Assembly (NCBI GenBank): GCA_964368765.1
Contig: CAYJCU010000036.1
Coordinates: 1 to 17,919, forward strand
Direction: 5' to 3'
Length of the DNA stretch: 17,919 bases
Origin: JADFUS01 sp964368765
GTDB taxonomy: Bacteria > Bacteroidota > Bacteroidia > Bacteroidales > Rikenellaceae
Translations under genes and position numbers: made by a program
Notes under the pieces: model-generated
The model's database searches: none
What the model was told of the DNA's origin: nothing
What the model saw: only the letters and a program-made list of their open reading frames with translations
Shown: positions 8,428 through 16,168 of the stretch, one piece after another
Position numbering within the stretch: the stretch's first letter is position 1
How the letters are laid out: the number at the start of each line of letters is the position of its first letter

Positions 8428-8571
8428 ATTCTTAAAACCGACCAAGTAAAAAGAAAGTGGCGTTTACGCTGCAAAAAAAGTCCTGCGAAGCAAAATTTCG
8501 ATACTCGCGCTATACCTTATAGCGTGGGCTTCACTTTTTGCAGGCAGGTACCTTGGTCGGACCTTAAGAAT
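8428..8571. repeat. 144-base imperfect palindrome (rod-like hairpin)
   Basis: Five stems are nested in order: ATTCTTAA 8428-8435 with 8564-8571; CCGACCAAG 8438-8446 with 8552-8560; CTGCAAAAA 8469-8477 with 8535-8543; GAAGC 8487-8491 with 8528-8532; and CGCTATA 8508-8514 with 8518-8524 (loop CCT). Folded on either strand this gives one long interrupted rod. It could be a MITE-like element, or a structured RNA in the leader of the 8667 gene. No terminal duplication was recognised. Confidence 0.65.
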
Positions 8572-8666
8572 GAAAAGTTGTAAGTTCACGCTTTTCTTGT
8601 GTCCTGAATACAAGGGGGTAGCCGAAAACCATATTTCAGAGTAGGCAAAAAATAAACAGTTAAATT

Positions 8667-9077
8667 ATGAAAGAGTACGCAAATGGAAACACAAAAGAGT
8701 CTATTATCTCTAAAACCTACAAAACAAAGGAATTAGCACTATGGCAGAAGATATTACAGGTTTATTGGGTTAATCCCAAAAGCTGGTTGCTAGATGAGTT
8801 CACTATTACAGATGATATAGTAACAGTAAGGGTTAAGAGTGGGAAAGTTATATCTGCACCTATAGATCAAATTAAAGTAAAGGTGCAGAGAGATAGTTAT
8901 GCACGTCGAGAGGTTTATCTCTCACATAACACTGAGAAGTTGCATTTTAAAGAAATACCTTGGATGCTAACAGAAGAGCAATGGGATCAGGTTATTGAGA
9001 TATTTAATGTTAGTGCAAACTCTAACCTTGCAAAAACGGCATGGGCATTATCAATCGCTGAAATATTGATGAGATAA
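8667..9077 (+). CDS. Hypothetical protein, small, possibly PH-like
   Basis: This 136-residue protein was not recognised. It has no signal peptide or membrane segment, so it is probably cytoplasmic. Residues about 16-60 (LALWQKILQVYWVNPKSWLLDEFTITDDIVTVRVKSG, written here only as the region) suggest a hydrophobic helix followed by strands. The middle, with alternating hydrophobic and charged residues up to about 98, could be a small beta-rich domain such as a PH-like fold; this is a weak guess. The C-terminus ends in a helix (AKTAWALSIAEILMR). The ATG at 8667 follows an A-rich stretch, usual for Bacteroidota, without a Shine-Dalgarno sequence. The next gene starts 40 bases later in the same direction, so the two are likely co-transcribed. 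Confidence 0.6.
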   Translation: MKEYANGNTKESIISKTYKTKELALWQKILQVYWVNPKSWLLDEFTITDDIVTVRVKSGKVISAPIDQIKVKVQRDSYARREVYLSHNTEKLHFKEIPWMLTEEQWDQVIEIFNVSANSNLAKTAWALSIAEILMR

Positions 9078-9117
9078 GCAATTAATATGTCAATTTTAAA
9101 TTCTAAAATTAATAATT

Positions 9118-9720
9118 ATGAAAACAAAAAAAACACAATGTATATATAAATCAATAGTGAGCAGAGTTTTATTAATAATTTTGTCATTTTTCGTAATAAC
9201 TTCATGTCAGTCTCCAGAACTTTATGAGGAAGAGATCACGGATGTCGTAAAATTTAATATTGCTGAGATAAACTATTTTGTAGAGAAGATTAATGAGCTT
9301 GCAGAGCAATTATCTAATCCTTTTGTTACTGAATTTATGGCAGGTGCTTATGCTTTGGGGCATGATCCTATTGACGAGTTAGAAGAGGAGGCTTTATTAT
9401 TTGAAGAGGCGGCAAATACTCTCTTTATTGGAGGAATGACCTATCATCAAGCTCTTGAAGCACTCGCAAAGGAAGCTAAAACTGAAAATAAAGAGATAGC
9501 GGTGGCTGTACTTGACAATTACAACAGCACGTCAGTAGTATTAAGCGATTTTGTGTTAGTTTCTGATGGATCAAATCAAAAAACGTGGTCTTTTAAAGAG
9601 ATTAGAACAGGTATAGAATTTCTGTTCACGATTGAATTTGGCGCAGATGAGGATGTGTGGATGTGTGAGGTGGTAGAAAGATCAACAGAAGCCTATTTTC
9701 TTGAAAACATTGACCAATAG
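9118..9720 (+). CDS. Predicted lipoprotein of unknown function
   Basis: This 200-residue protein has an N-terminal basic segment, a hydrophobic stretch and the lipobox ITSC with Cys30, followed by acidic residues (QSPELYEEE) that may favour export to the cell surface. Residues about 45-110 look helical and acidic (EINYFVEKINELAEQLS, then DELEEEALLFEEAAN). Residues about 125-190 look like beta strands with aromatic residues. No known domain was recognised. It follows the 8667 gene by 40 bases and is closed by a strong terminator, so the two form a small transcription unit. A role as a secreted partner of the first protein is only an inference from order. Confidence 0.65.
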   Translation: MKTKKTQCIYKSIVSRVLLIILSFFVITSCQSPELYEEEITDVVKFNIAEINYFVEKINELAEQLSNPFVTEFMAGAYALGHDPIDELEEEALLFEEAANTLFIGGMTYHQALEALAKEAKTENKEIAVAVLDNYNSTSVVLSDFVLVSDGSNQKTWSFKEIRTGIEFLFTIEFGADEDVWMCEVVERSTEAYFLENIDQ

Positions 9721-9740
9721 GGGATAACCGAAAACTTAAC

Positions 9741-9791
9741 AAAGAGGTCGTTTTTTAGAGTCTAAAACTCTTTAAGACGACCTCTTTTTTT
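9741..9791 (+). terminator. Strong intrinsic terminator
   Basis: AAAGAGGTCGT (9741-9751) pairs perfectly with ACGACCTCTTT (9777-9787), and an AGAG/CTCT stem lies inside the loop. The 3' arm runs straight into seven T residues (9785-9791). It lies 20 bases past the stop of the lipoprotein gene. Confidence 0.88.
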
Positions 9792-9858
9792 ATGTCAAAA
9801 ACGGAAATAAAACACCTTTAGAAAGACCCTGTTAGGCATGTGTGGTCTCAATGTAATA

Positions 9859-9947
9859 ACGATTCTAACGAATCGTGCGTCCACCGAGGAGATATTATTA
9901 CTTCGTTACCCTGCGTAATAATATCTCTTATTAGCGGTGGCGGACGC
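9859..9947. repeat. Two adjacent hairpins, the second about 71 bases long
   Basis: ACGATTC (9859-9865) pairs with GAATCGT (9870-9876). Immediately after, GCGTCCACCG (9877-9886) pairs with the CGGTGG/GGACGC arm (9935-9947), enclosing a perfect 13-base stem GAGATATTATTAC (9889-9901) with GTAATAATATCTC (9915-9927). The function is unknown. Confidence 0.65.
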
Positions 9948-9994
9948 TGTGACGTGTGCCGAAATTTAAAACATTTTCGCCTTACGCCGGCGGG

Positions 9995-10016
9995 CGGTCT
10001 TCCAGACCGGTGTTTT
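9995..10016 (+). terminator. Terminator-like hairpin
   Basis: CGGTCT (9995-10000) pairs with AGACCG (10004-10009) around a TCC loop, followed by GTG and a run of Ts on the plus strand. It could be a backup terminator for the plus-strand genes or part of the hairpin cluster. Confidence 0.35.
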
Positions 10017-10030
10017 TTGCCGAAATAGGT

Positions 10031-10059
10031 GGATTCGCAAAACCCCGTTTTGCGAATCC
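10031..10059 (-). terminator. Perfect hairpin downstream of the antiporter gene
   Basis: GGATTCGCAAAAC (10031-10043) pairs perfectly with GTTTTGCGAATCC (10047-10059) around a 3-base loop, 22 bases past the antiporter stop. There is no T run on the minus strand, so it may work by stem stability or belong to the neighbouring hairpin cluster. Confidence 0.45.
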
Positions 10060-10081
10060 TCCCACTTATTATAAAAAACCC

Positions 10082-12325
10082 TTACGAGTTACTATCTTCT
10101 GGTAGATTAATTTTGTCTATTGCCTCTTGGCGGTTACCCACAATCCAGAGTATATCTCCCGATTTGAAGATATATTTTGGATTGGGTCTAGTGAATCCAA
10201 ATTTATCTGTATGATAGCCCACCAAGATAAACTCATAACCCTCTCTTAGTTTTGACACATTAGCGCACTCGCCAATGAGTGTTGAGTTGTCGTTTAGCAT
10301 AATTTGGAATAGCTCCATATCAAAGAGCTGTGAGGTGTAAGGTACCTCTTCAATGGTATCAACTAAACATTTCAGATGTAGTATCTGCTCGTCATTACCT
10401 ATAACTAATATCTTATCGCCACTATAAAGAGACTCTTCATTAGATGGGAGCTCTATATCGCCTCCTCTTCGGTGTATAGCTAGTATCTGGGCTCCTGTTC
10501 TGAATTTTCTGTGAATATCTTTAATACTACACCCCGATATAATACTATTTGAGGGAATATGATATATCTCTGTATGTAGCTCTTTATTAAGATGTAGCGG
10601 TATAGTTACCATTTTGTGTATTTTGCTCTTATCTAGATTAGATAGAAAACGGCTCTCCATGCGGTGGTATATATTACGAATTATGCGAGTAAACATAACA
10701 AATATAATCATATATGCTAGAGTAACCCCTATCGCCATTTGAGTGTTATTGATAAGGTTGAAAACAACAACATATACAAAAATAGAGCTAATAAAATAGC
10801 GCATAATAAAGAGTACTAACCTAGTACCGTAGGGTAGTTTAATAGTGCTTTTCCATGCGTTATTCTCTAGTGTGTCGTAATGTTTACCCGTAAGCGCATA
10901 CATAAACGGAGCCATAACAATAAGCGAAATTATAGCTACATTAATCTTTATGCCCCAATGCGTACCTATATTTGTCTCAACAAAAGGATTGATAATATTG
11001 AGTGTAAATAACAATATAGCAGTTAGCCATATAAGGTTAATAAGCATTGTAACAATATAACGCCCTAAGATTGATGAAGTGCCACCTTTGATATTATCAT
11101 TCAGCGTATTAACGGTGCCGTCACGCCTTAGGATATATCTCCATGAGCGTGGCATGCCTCGTATTATCCCATTATGTAGCGATGGCGCAAAACGCATGAA
11201 ATAAGGTGTCATAAATGTAGAGATAACAGATACCGACACAATTATTGGATATACATTATCTTGCAGCACACCTAGACTTAAACCCACAGAGGCTATGATA
11301 AAAGAGAACTCTCCTATCTGTGCTAGTGAGTAGCCCGACTGAATAGCTGTCTTGAGGGGCTGTCTAGAGATAAGTAGTCCGATAGTTGCAACAGTGGGTT
11401 TTATTATAAGTACTGCCCCCGATATAATAAGAATAGTGTCCCAATAGGCGGCTATCTGTTTAGGCTCTACAAGCATCCCTACTGATATAAAGAAGATAGA
11501 GGCAAAGAGTTGCCTGATAGGTGTTATAATACGCAGTATTCGCTCTTGCTCGTCGGTCTCAGCAATAATAACACCCATGAGAAATGCTCCTAATGCCGCT
11601 GAAAACCCACTCTTAGATGCCACTACAACCATAGCAAAGCAGAGCCCTAGAGTAACAATAAGTAGTATCTCGTCTGTCAAAAAATGTTTTAGCTTGCGGA
11701 GTAGGGTAGGGAAGATAAATATCCCACCTGAGAACCACAAGAAGATAAAGAGCATTAATTTAGCCAATTCAAAGACAAGATCGCTGCCCCGTATATCGCT
11801 AGTAGCCCCTACGGAGGTGAGCATAACCATCAACAGCACAGCAATAATATCTTCGGCAATAAGCACACCAAAGACCACCTGCGTAAATCGTTTACTTTTA
11901 AGATTTAAATCCTCAAACGCCTTAATAACTATTGAGGTGGAGGATATAGATAGCATCCCCCCTAAAAATATAGATTCAATAGTGCTCCATCCCATGAGTT
12001 GCCCTAGGAGATAGCCAATAGGTGTCATAAAGAGTGCCTCAATAACACCCGTAATAGCACCCGAACGCCCTACTTTACGTAATTTTTTAAAATTGAACTC
12101 TAACCCAAGCGCAAAGAGTAAGAATATAACCCCTATCTCGCCCCAAAGGGTAATAGAGTCTATGTCAAGGATAGTTCGTTTAACAAGAAGTTGTGATCCT
12201 ACAAGAAAACCAGTCAATATATAACCCAACACCAACGGTTGTCGCAACCATTTAAATAGAATAGTTGTGAAACCCGCCGTTACTAATATAACGGCTAATG
12301 TTATGAATAGTTCGTTTAGATGCAT
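10082..12325 (-). CDS. CPA2-family cation:proton antiporter with two RCK_C domains
   Basis: This 747-residue inner-membrane protein exchanges a monovalent cation (K+ or Na+) for protons, by family. Residues about 5-380 form the Na/H exchanger domain with about 12 membrane segments. They include the conserved E158-D159 pair (LIAEDIIAVLL) and the KefB-like motif SLAQIGEFSFI (333-343). A second hydrophobic block follows (about 422-550, roughly four segments). Two TrkA-C (RCK_C) domains follow at about 582-655 and 668-740. There is no NAD-binding TrkA-N domain between them, unlike KefB/KefC. RCK_C domains usually bind small ligands such as cyclic di-AMP or nucleotides. The gene lies 53 bases after panB and no separate promoter was found, so it may be co-transcribed with it. 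Confidence 0.87.
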   Translation of the reverse strand: MHLNELFITLAVILVTAGFTTILFKWLRQPLVLGYILTGFLVGSQLLVKRTILDIDSITLWGEIGVIFLLFALGLEFNFKKLRKVGRSGAITGVIEALFMTPIGYLLGQLMGWSTIESIFLGGMLSISSTSIVIKAFEDLNLKSKRFTQVVFGVLIAEDIIAVLLMVMLTSVGATSDIRGSDLVFELAKLMLFIFLWFSGGIFIFPTLLRKLKHFLTDEILLIVTLGLCFAMVVVASKSGFSAALGAFLMGVIIAETDEQERILRIITPIRQLFASIFFISVGMLVEPKQIAAYWDTILIISGAVLIIKPTVATIGLLISRQPLKTAIQSGYSLAQIGEFSFIIASVGLSLGVLQDNVYPIIVSVSVISTFMTPYFMRFAPSLHNGIIRGMPRSWRYILRRDGTVNTLNDNIKGGTSSILGRYIVTMLINLIWLTAILLFTLNIINPFVETNIGTHWGIKINVAIISLIVMAPFMYALTGKHYDTLENNAWKSTIKLPYGTRLVLFIMRYFISSIFVYVVVFNLINNTQMAIGVTLAYMIIFVMFTRIIRNIYHRMESRFLSNLDKSKIHKMVTIPLHLNKELHTEIYHIPSNSIISGCSIKDIHRKFRTGAQILAIHRRGGDIELPSNEESLYSGDKILVIGNDEQILHLKCLVDTIEEVPYTSQLFDMELFQIMLNDNSTLIGECANVSKLREGYEFILVGYHTDKFGFTRPNPKYIFKSGDILWIVGNRQEAIDKINLPEDSNS

Positions 12326-12378
12326 ATAGTTTAAGTTTTTAAACCCCTATACACCACTATAATTCTACTCAATTCGAA

Positions 12379-13197
12379 TTAATATTGCTCAGATTCATTT
12401 GGGAAATCTCCCGAGCGTATATCATCACAGTAGCGCACAAAAGCATCATTCATAGTATCATGTAGATTAGCATATCTGCGTAAAAAACGAGGGTTAAACT
12501 CATGGTTAATGCCTAACATATCATAGCTCACTAACACCTGCCCATCCACATGTGAGCCTGCACCAATACCTATAACAGGTATATTTATCTCCTCAGTTAC
12601 TCTCTTAGCTAACTCTGCAGGTATCTTTTCAAGTACTAAGCCAAAACAGCCAGCTGCCTCTAATAACTTAGCATCTCTTATTAACTTCTCTGCCTCTTCC
12701 TCCTCTTTTGCCCTAACGGCATAAGAACCAAAAATATTAATAGCTTGAGGGGTTAATCCTAAGTGCCCCATAACAGGTATTCCGGCAGAAATAATTCTCT
12801 CAACAGACTCAACAACTCTATCACCACCCTCTAATTTTACAGCATCAGCCTCTGTCTCTTTCATTATGCGTATAGCTGAGGCTAGTGCCTCACGTGAGTT
12901 TCCTTGATATGAGCCGAAAGGCATATCAACAACCACCATAGCTCTCTCTACACCTCGCACAACCGCCTTACCATGATATATCATGTTCTCTAGTGTCATA
13001 GGTAGTGTGGTTGAGTATCCTGCCACCACATTAGCTGCCGAATCTCCAACTAATATCACATCTACACCAGCACTATCCATAATCTTAGCCATTGTATACT
13101 CATAGGCTGTTAGCATTGTTATCTTTTCTCCCGCCTGTTTCATCTGCTTAAGGCGGTAAGTTGTTACTACTCTTTTAGTTGTTGTTACTGTTGACAT
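12379..13197 (-). CDS. panB: 3-methyl-2-oxobutanoate hydroxymethyltransferase
   Basis: PanB transfers a hydroxymethyl group from methylene-tetrahydrofolate to 2-oxoisovalerate, giving ketopantoate for pantothenate and CoA synthesis. The 272 residues match the usual length. By comparison with the E. coli enzyme the magnesium ligands are D52 (VGDSAANV), D91 (VVDMPFGSYQ) and E123 (KLEGG), and the catalytic base is E190 (LVLEKIP). The motif VIGIGAG (208-214) is also typical. No panC or panD is adjacent. A TACATTTG box 21 bases upstream of the ATG suggests its own promoter. The antiporter gene follows after 53 bases. The call is firm. Confidence 0.95.
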   Translation of the reverse strand: MSTVTTTKRVVTTYRLKQMKQAGEKITMLTAYEYTMAKIMDSAGVDVILVGDSAANVVAGYSTTLPMTLENMIYHGKAVVRGVERAMVVVDMPFGSYQGNSREALASAIRIMKETEADAVKLEGGDRVVESVERIISAGIPVMGHLGLTPQAINIFGSYAVRAKEEEEAEKLIRDAKLLEAAGCFGLVLEKIPAELAKRVTEEINIPVIGIGAGSHVDGQVLVSYDMLGINHEFNPRFLRRYANLHDTMNDAFVRYCDDIRSGDFPNESEQY

Positions 13198-13218
13198 CTT
13201 ATATTTTATTTATAAATA

Positions 13219-13226
13219 CAAATGTA
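13219..13226 (-). promoter_or_regulatory. Candidate -7 box of the panB promoter
   Basis: TACATTTG on the minus strand matches TAnnTTTG and would place transcription start about 15 bases before the ATG. The -33 element is poor: ATG instead of TTG at a spacing of 21. Confidence 0.4.
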
Positions 13227-13364
13227 GATATAATTTTTTAATTTTTGCATATTTTTTGCAAAAAAAGATATTAATATGACTCTCTTAAACCTTTTAATAT
13301 GGTACTTCTACATATATTTATTATAGTACTTACAATAGTAGATGCTATATTTATTACATACATA

Positions 13365-14048
13365 TTAAAACACTAGCGACTCTTCTATTGCATTGGCTGG
13401 GCACTCACGCATACAGCTACCGCAATCGTCGCATCTCTCGCCAATAACCATATATTTTGTATCTCCTTTAGCAATGGCATCGAAAGAGCATATATCGCTA
13501 CAAACTCCACAGCTAATACAGTTATCATTAATGCGCACACCAGCAGGGTTATAGGTAGCACCCCCAATAGCAAAACGAGTTCTTAATAGCTTGTGATTAC
13601 GATTTACCTTCGCAAAATCATAATCGAATATCTCTCCCTTAGCCTTATATATTATAAAATTACCCTCGCCCATAGCAGGGTATAGCTCTATATCACGTGC
13701 AGCAACCTCTAACATCTTATTAGTTTTTGCCTTTTCAATTATCTCTTCGGCAGACACAAACCTAATATCTCCTATTATACGCAGTGAGTAACCAGGGGCA
13801 AAAACAGGTTCGGCACCCACCTCTTCATGGTTGAGTATTCCACCGCCATAATGTCCACACACCGTAACTTTCAGACTCTCTTTTAGTTGTCTGCCATAGG
13901 GTTTATTTCCCATAGTTCTGAAATATATACCCTCTTCATCATAGCCATTAAAGTGGGCTATACGTGAGTGAACCTCTCCGTTATATATTGTTGAGAATGT
14001 TAGCAACCCTATCTGATCAGCATATCTGTAAATCTCTTTTATCTCCAT
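13365..14048 (-). CDS. PNPOx-like flavin-binding domain fused to a 2[4Fe-4S] ferredoxin
   Basis: This 227-residue cytoplasmic protein has two parts. Residues 1-145 look like a pyridoxamine-5'-phosphate-oxidase-type split beta-barrel, which commonly binds FMN (GLLTFSTIYNGEVHSRIAHF region, VTVCGHY, and GDIRFV). Residues 172-222 form a bacterial ferredoxin with two clusters: C177, C180, C183, C187 and then C206, C209, C212, C216. The first cluster's last cysteine is followed by serine instead of the usual proline. The combination suggests electron transfer between a flavin and iron-sulfur clusters; the partner and substrate are unknown. It starts 2 bases after the symporter gene and is the last gene of the DUF4924 operon. 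Confidence 0.83.
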   Translation of the reverse strand: MEIKEIYRYADQIGLLTFSTIYNGEVHSRIAHFNGYDEEGIYFRTMGNKPYGRQLKESLKVTVCGHYGGGILNHEEVGAEPVFAPGYSLRIIGDIRFVSAEEIIEKAKTNKMLEVAARDIELYPAMGEGNFIIYKAKGEIFDYDFAKVNRNHKLLRTRFAIGGATYNPAGVRINDNCISCGVCSDICSFDAIAKGDTKYMVIGERCDDCGSCMRECPANAIEESLVF

Positions 14049-14050
14049 CG

Positions 14051-15514
14051 TTATTTGCGTTTAATTATACCCACCTCTTTAACAAAAGCCTCTGCCTTAG
14101 CCCTATCATTTTTAGTGCAGAACGAAACAGTAACATATATCACAAGACACCCTAAGATACCAATAAGAGCCTGCTCTGCTGAGGCTATCTCCCACGCTAC
14201 TGGTAACTTAACACCTAAGGCAACCAGAAGGTTATAGGTTGAGAATATAAGCCCATAAATCATAGCTGCAAATGATGCTGTTGATGTGCCACGTACCCAT
14301 ATAAAACCAAATACAAGAGGAATAAATGCTCCTGAGGCTATGAAATCAGCCCCTATCCATGATATAGTTAGTACAGATTTAATATTTACCCCAATAAAAA
14401 GTGCCATAAGTGCTATGATAAGCGTTGATATACGACCCACATTAACGTAGTGCTTAGACTCTCTATCTTTTGCAATATATTTTTTGTATATATCTACCGT
14501 AAGAGATAGTGCGCCGGTGTTAAACATAGAGTCCATTGTAGACATTATTGCCGAGCATAGACCAACAAATATAACTCCGCTAATAATAGGATTTTCTAGT
14601 TGTAGGAGTATAGACGATACTATTGTACCCTCAGGAACAGTATCATAAATCAGTGCACTAAACATACCGGTAAAGGTAACCATCAGATATAGAGGTATAA
14701 AAGCAAAAAAGCTAATTGTCATCATCTTACGTGCGCTGTTAGGGCTTTTTGCTGCCGATATACGTTGCCATATATTAGCCTGTATCATCCATGAGGTACC
14801 AAAAGTAACAATATATGCCATATTATCGCCTATGCCACTAAAAAACGAGGTGTAATCACTATTACCACTCTCTGCTACCCAGTTATTAAGACCCTCAAAA
14901 CCTCCGGCACCGTTATATGTAAATATAAATAGAAAAATACCAGCAAACAGAAAGAATACAAACTGAAAAAGATCAGTTAAAACCACCCCTCTAAAACCAC
15001 CAAATAACGAATAGAAGAGCACTAATCCCGTGCCTATAACCGCCCCCATCTCATAGCTAACACCCAAGAAGGCTTGAAAAAACTCTCCAATAACAATAAC
15101 CTGAATAGCTGCGCCTATTGTCATAAAGATGATGATGAAAATTGTTAGCATAAATGACGAACGCTCATCATAACGTTTTTGTATCAATTCAGGCTGACTT
15201 ATAGTAGATACCTTACGTATCCCTTTAGCAAAGATAAACATAAGAAATGTGGCTATCAAAACAGGTACTCCATATATCCAAAAAGAGCTTATACCATCTT
15301 TGTGTGCCACATCTACTAGGTCGATAGCCGAGCCTCCTCCCCACCACGACGCCACAAAGGTAATAGCCAGCAGCCATGCAGGCAGTGAACGAGATGCCAA
15401 GAAATAATCTTCGCTATTTTTGCTTTTACGATACCTAAAACCTATATATGATACTGCCAAGGTGTAGATAAGCAGCGTAATAACTAAAAATAGTTTATTT
15501 TCGTGTCCTCCCAT
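14051..15514 (-). CDS. Sodium:solute symporter (SSS family)
   Basis: This 487-residue inner-membrane transporter has about 13 hydrophobic segments. Family features include the N-terminal SEDYFLASRSLPAW, the VASWWGGGSAID segment in the first unwound helix region (54-65), LFGGFRGVVLTDLFQF (170-185), and GLCSAIMSTMDSMFNTGA (318-335). In the last of these, S325 and T326 sit where the sodium ion (Na2 site) is bound in related transporters. It should couple Na+ entry to uptake of a small solute. The solute cannot be named. The nearby panB makes a pantothenate link tempting, but they are in separate units. It lies 6 bases after the DUF4924 gene and 2 bases before the flavin/ferredoxin gene. Confidence 0.9.
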   Translation of the reverse strand: MGGHENKLFLVITLLIYTLAVSYIGFRYRKSKNSEDYFLASRSLPAWLLAITFVASWWGGGSAIDLVDVAHKDGISSFWIYGVPVLIATFLMFIFAKGIRKVSTISQPELIQKRYDERSSFMLTIFIIIFMTIGAAIQVIVIGEFFQAFLGVSYEMGAVIGTGLVLFYSLFGGFRGVVLTDLFQFVFFLFAGIFLFIFTYNGAGGFEGLNNWVAESGNSDYTSFFSGIGDNMAYIVTFGTSWMIQANIWQRISAAKSPNSARKMMTISFFAFIPLYLMVTFTGMFSALIYDTVPEGTIVSSILLQLENPIISGVIFVGLCSAIMSTMDSMFNTGALSLTVDIYKKYIAKDRESKHYVNVGRISTLIIALMALFIGVNIKSVLTISWIGADFIASGAFIPLVFGFIWVRGTSTASFAAMIYGLIFSTYNLLVALGVKLPVAWEIASAEQALIGILGCLVIYVTVSFCTKNDRAKAEAFVKEVGIIKRK

Positions 15515-15520
15515 ATTTTT

Positions 15521-16084
15521 TTATTTACTATCTTTAAATAGATCAAACTCTCCCTTCTCTATTGCATGATAGATAGATACTAGGTGTGCCACAAGTGGCG
15601 ATATAACCTCTATAACATCATTGATGTGCGAAACACTCTCTTCATCGCCCCTTAGCCTCAGAAGAACTACCGAGTATAAAGCCCTAAAACACACCTCTAT
15701 ATCGCTTGCCCCCTTATCCTCAATCATAACACGCAATTTTGCTACGTCAGGTGCTGTAACTGCATAGCGTGCTGCATAGCTTGCCCCTGATGGTAGTTTA
15801 AGTAGTTGCAGGTGTAAATCATTCAAATCAGAAATTAGGTGTAGAGTGTGCTCTATATGTCCGCTAGCACTTTTTCCCTCACTTTTCAATAAATTTATAA
15901 TATCTATATACCAAAATAGTGCCTGCTCTTTTTGTTCAGCGGTCAATTGCTCTTGCGGCTCAATAAGTTTCATCCAAATAGCCTCATTATTAAACTGTAA
16001 GGCACGAAACAAATCCTCTAATTGCCATATATATAGAATATACTCAGCAATATTCTCTCTTCTCTTTTGCTTTGCTATAAACAT
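15521..16084 (-). CDS. DUF4924 family protein
   Basis: This 187-residue, mostly helical cytoplasmic protein matches my recollection of the DUF4924 family, which is limited to Bacteroidota and of unknown function. Typical features are the start MFIAKQKRRENIAEYILYIWQLEDLFRA (first 28 residues), the EQALFWYIDIINLLKSEGK segment, and the C-terminal SPLVAHLVSIYHAIEKGEF. There is no signal peptide. It is the first gene of a tight operon with a sodium:solute symporter and a flavin/ferredoxin protein, and a near-perfect promoter lies about 40 bases upstream. The name rests on memory of the family, not on a search. Confidence 0.82.
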   Translation of the reverse strand: MFIAKQKRRENIAEYILYIWQLEDLFRALQFNNEAIWMKLIEPQEQLTAEQKEQALFWYIDIINLLKSEGKSASGHIEHTLHLISDLNDLHLQLLKLPSGASYAARYAVTAPDVAKLRVMIEDKGASDIEVCFRALYSVVLLRLRGDEESVSHINDVIEVISPLVAHLVSIYHAIEKGEFDLFKDSK

Positions 16085-16122
16085 AGTTATTTTGTGTTGC
16101 GATTAAATAGTCGAATAATCAA

Positions 16123-16153
16123 CAAAGTTAATCAACTTTATTGTAATATCAAA
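16123..16153 (-). promoter_or_regulatory. Promoter of the DUF4924/symporter/ferredoxin operon
   Basis: On the minus strand TTTG (16153-16150) is followed by exactly 19 bases and TAACTTTG (16130-16123), a perfect Bacteroidetes promoter. Transcription would start about 32 bases before the DUF4924 ATG. Confidence 0.75.
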
Positions 16154-16168
16154 ATATTGAAAAAATAA

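Larger units (their letters stand above)
7720..8666. other. Gene-free region between tnaA and the plus-strand pair
   Basis: About 950 bases lie between divergent genes with no credible coding sequence. The region holds a candidate tnaA promoter (7884-7914), an island with an 11-base inverted repeat and shorter hairpins (7933-8140), a 144-base imperfect palindrome (8428-8571), and a short GGGGGTAGCCGAAAAC word (8614-8629) that recurs after the second plus-strand gene. Short open frames here run through palindromic sequence and show no protein-like features. Confidence 0.7.
9721..10081. other. Gene-free convergent intergenic region rich in hairpins
   Basis: This region separates the plus-strand lipoprotein gene from the minus-strand antiporter gene. 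It starts with a strong plus-strand terminator (9741-9791) and continues with a run of adjacent hairpins (9859-10059) of higher GC content than its surroundings. TGCCGAAAT occurs twice (9957-9965 and 10018-10026). No credible coding sequence is present. Confidence 0.7.

Noticed and set aside
8205..8474. 89-residue minus-strand open frame
   Set aside because: It runs into the 144-base palindrome, has a low-complexity hydrophobic translation without a proper signal peptide layout, and has no matching start region. It is most likely chance.
9840..10028. 62-residue plus-strand open frame in the hairpin cluster
   Set aside because: It lies entirely across inverted repeats after a strong terminator, and its composition (repeated Gly, Arg, Cys) reflects the palindromes.
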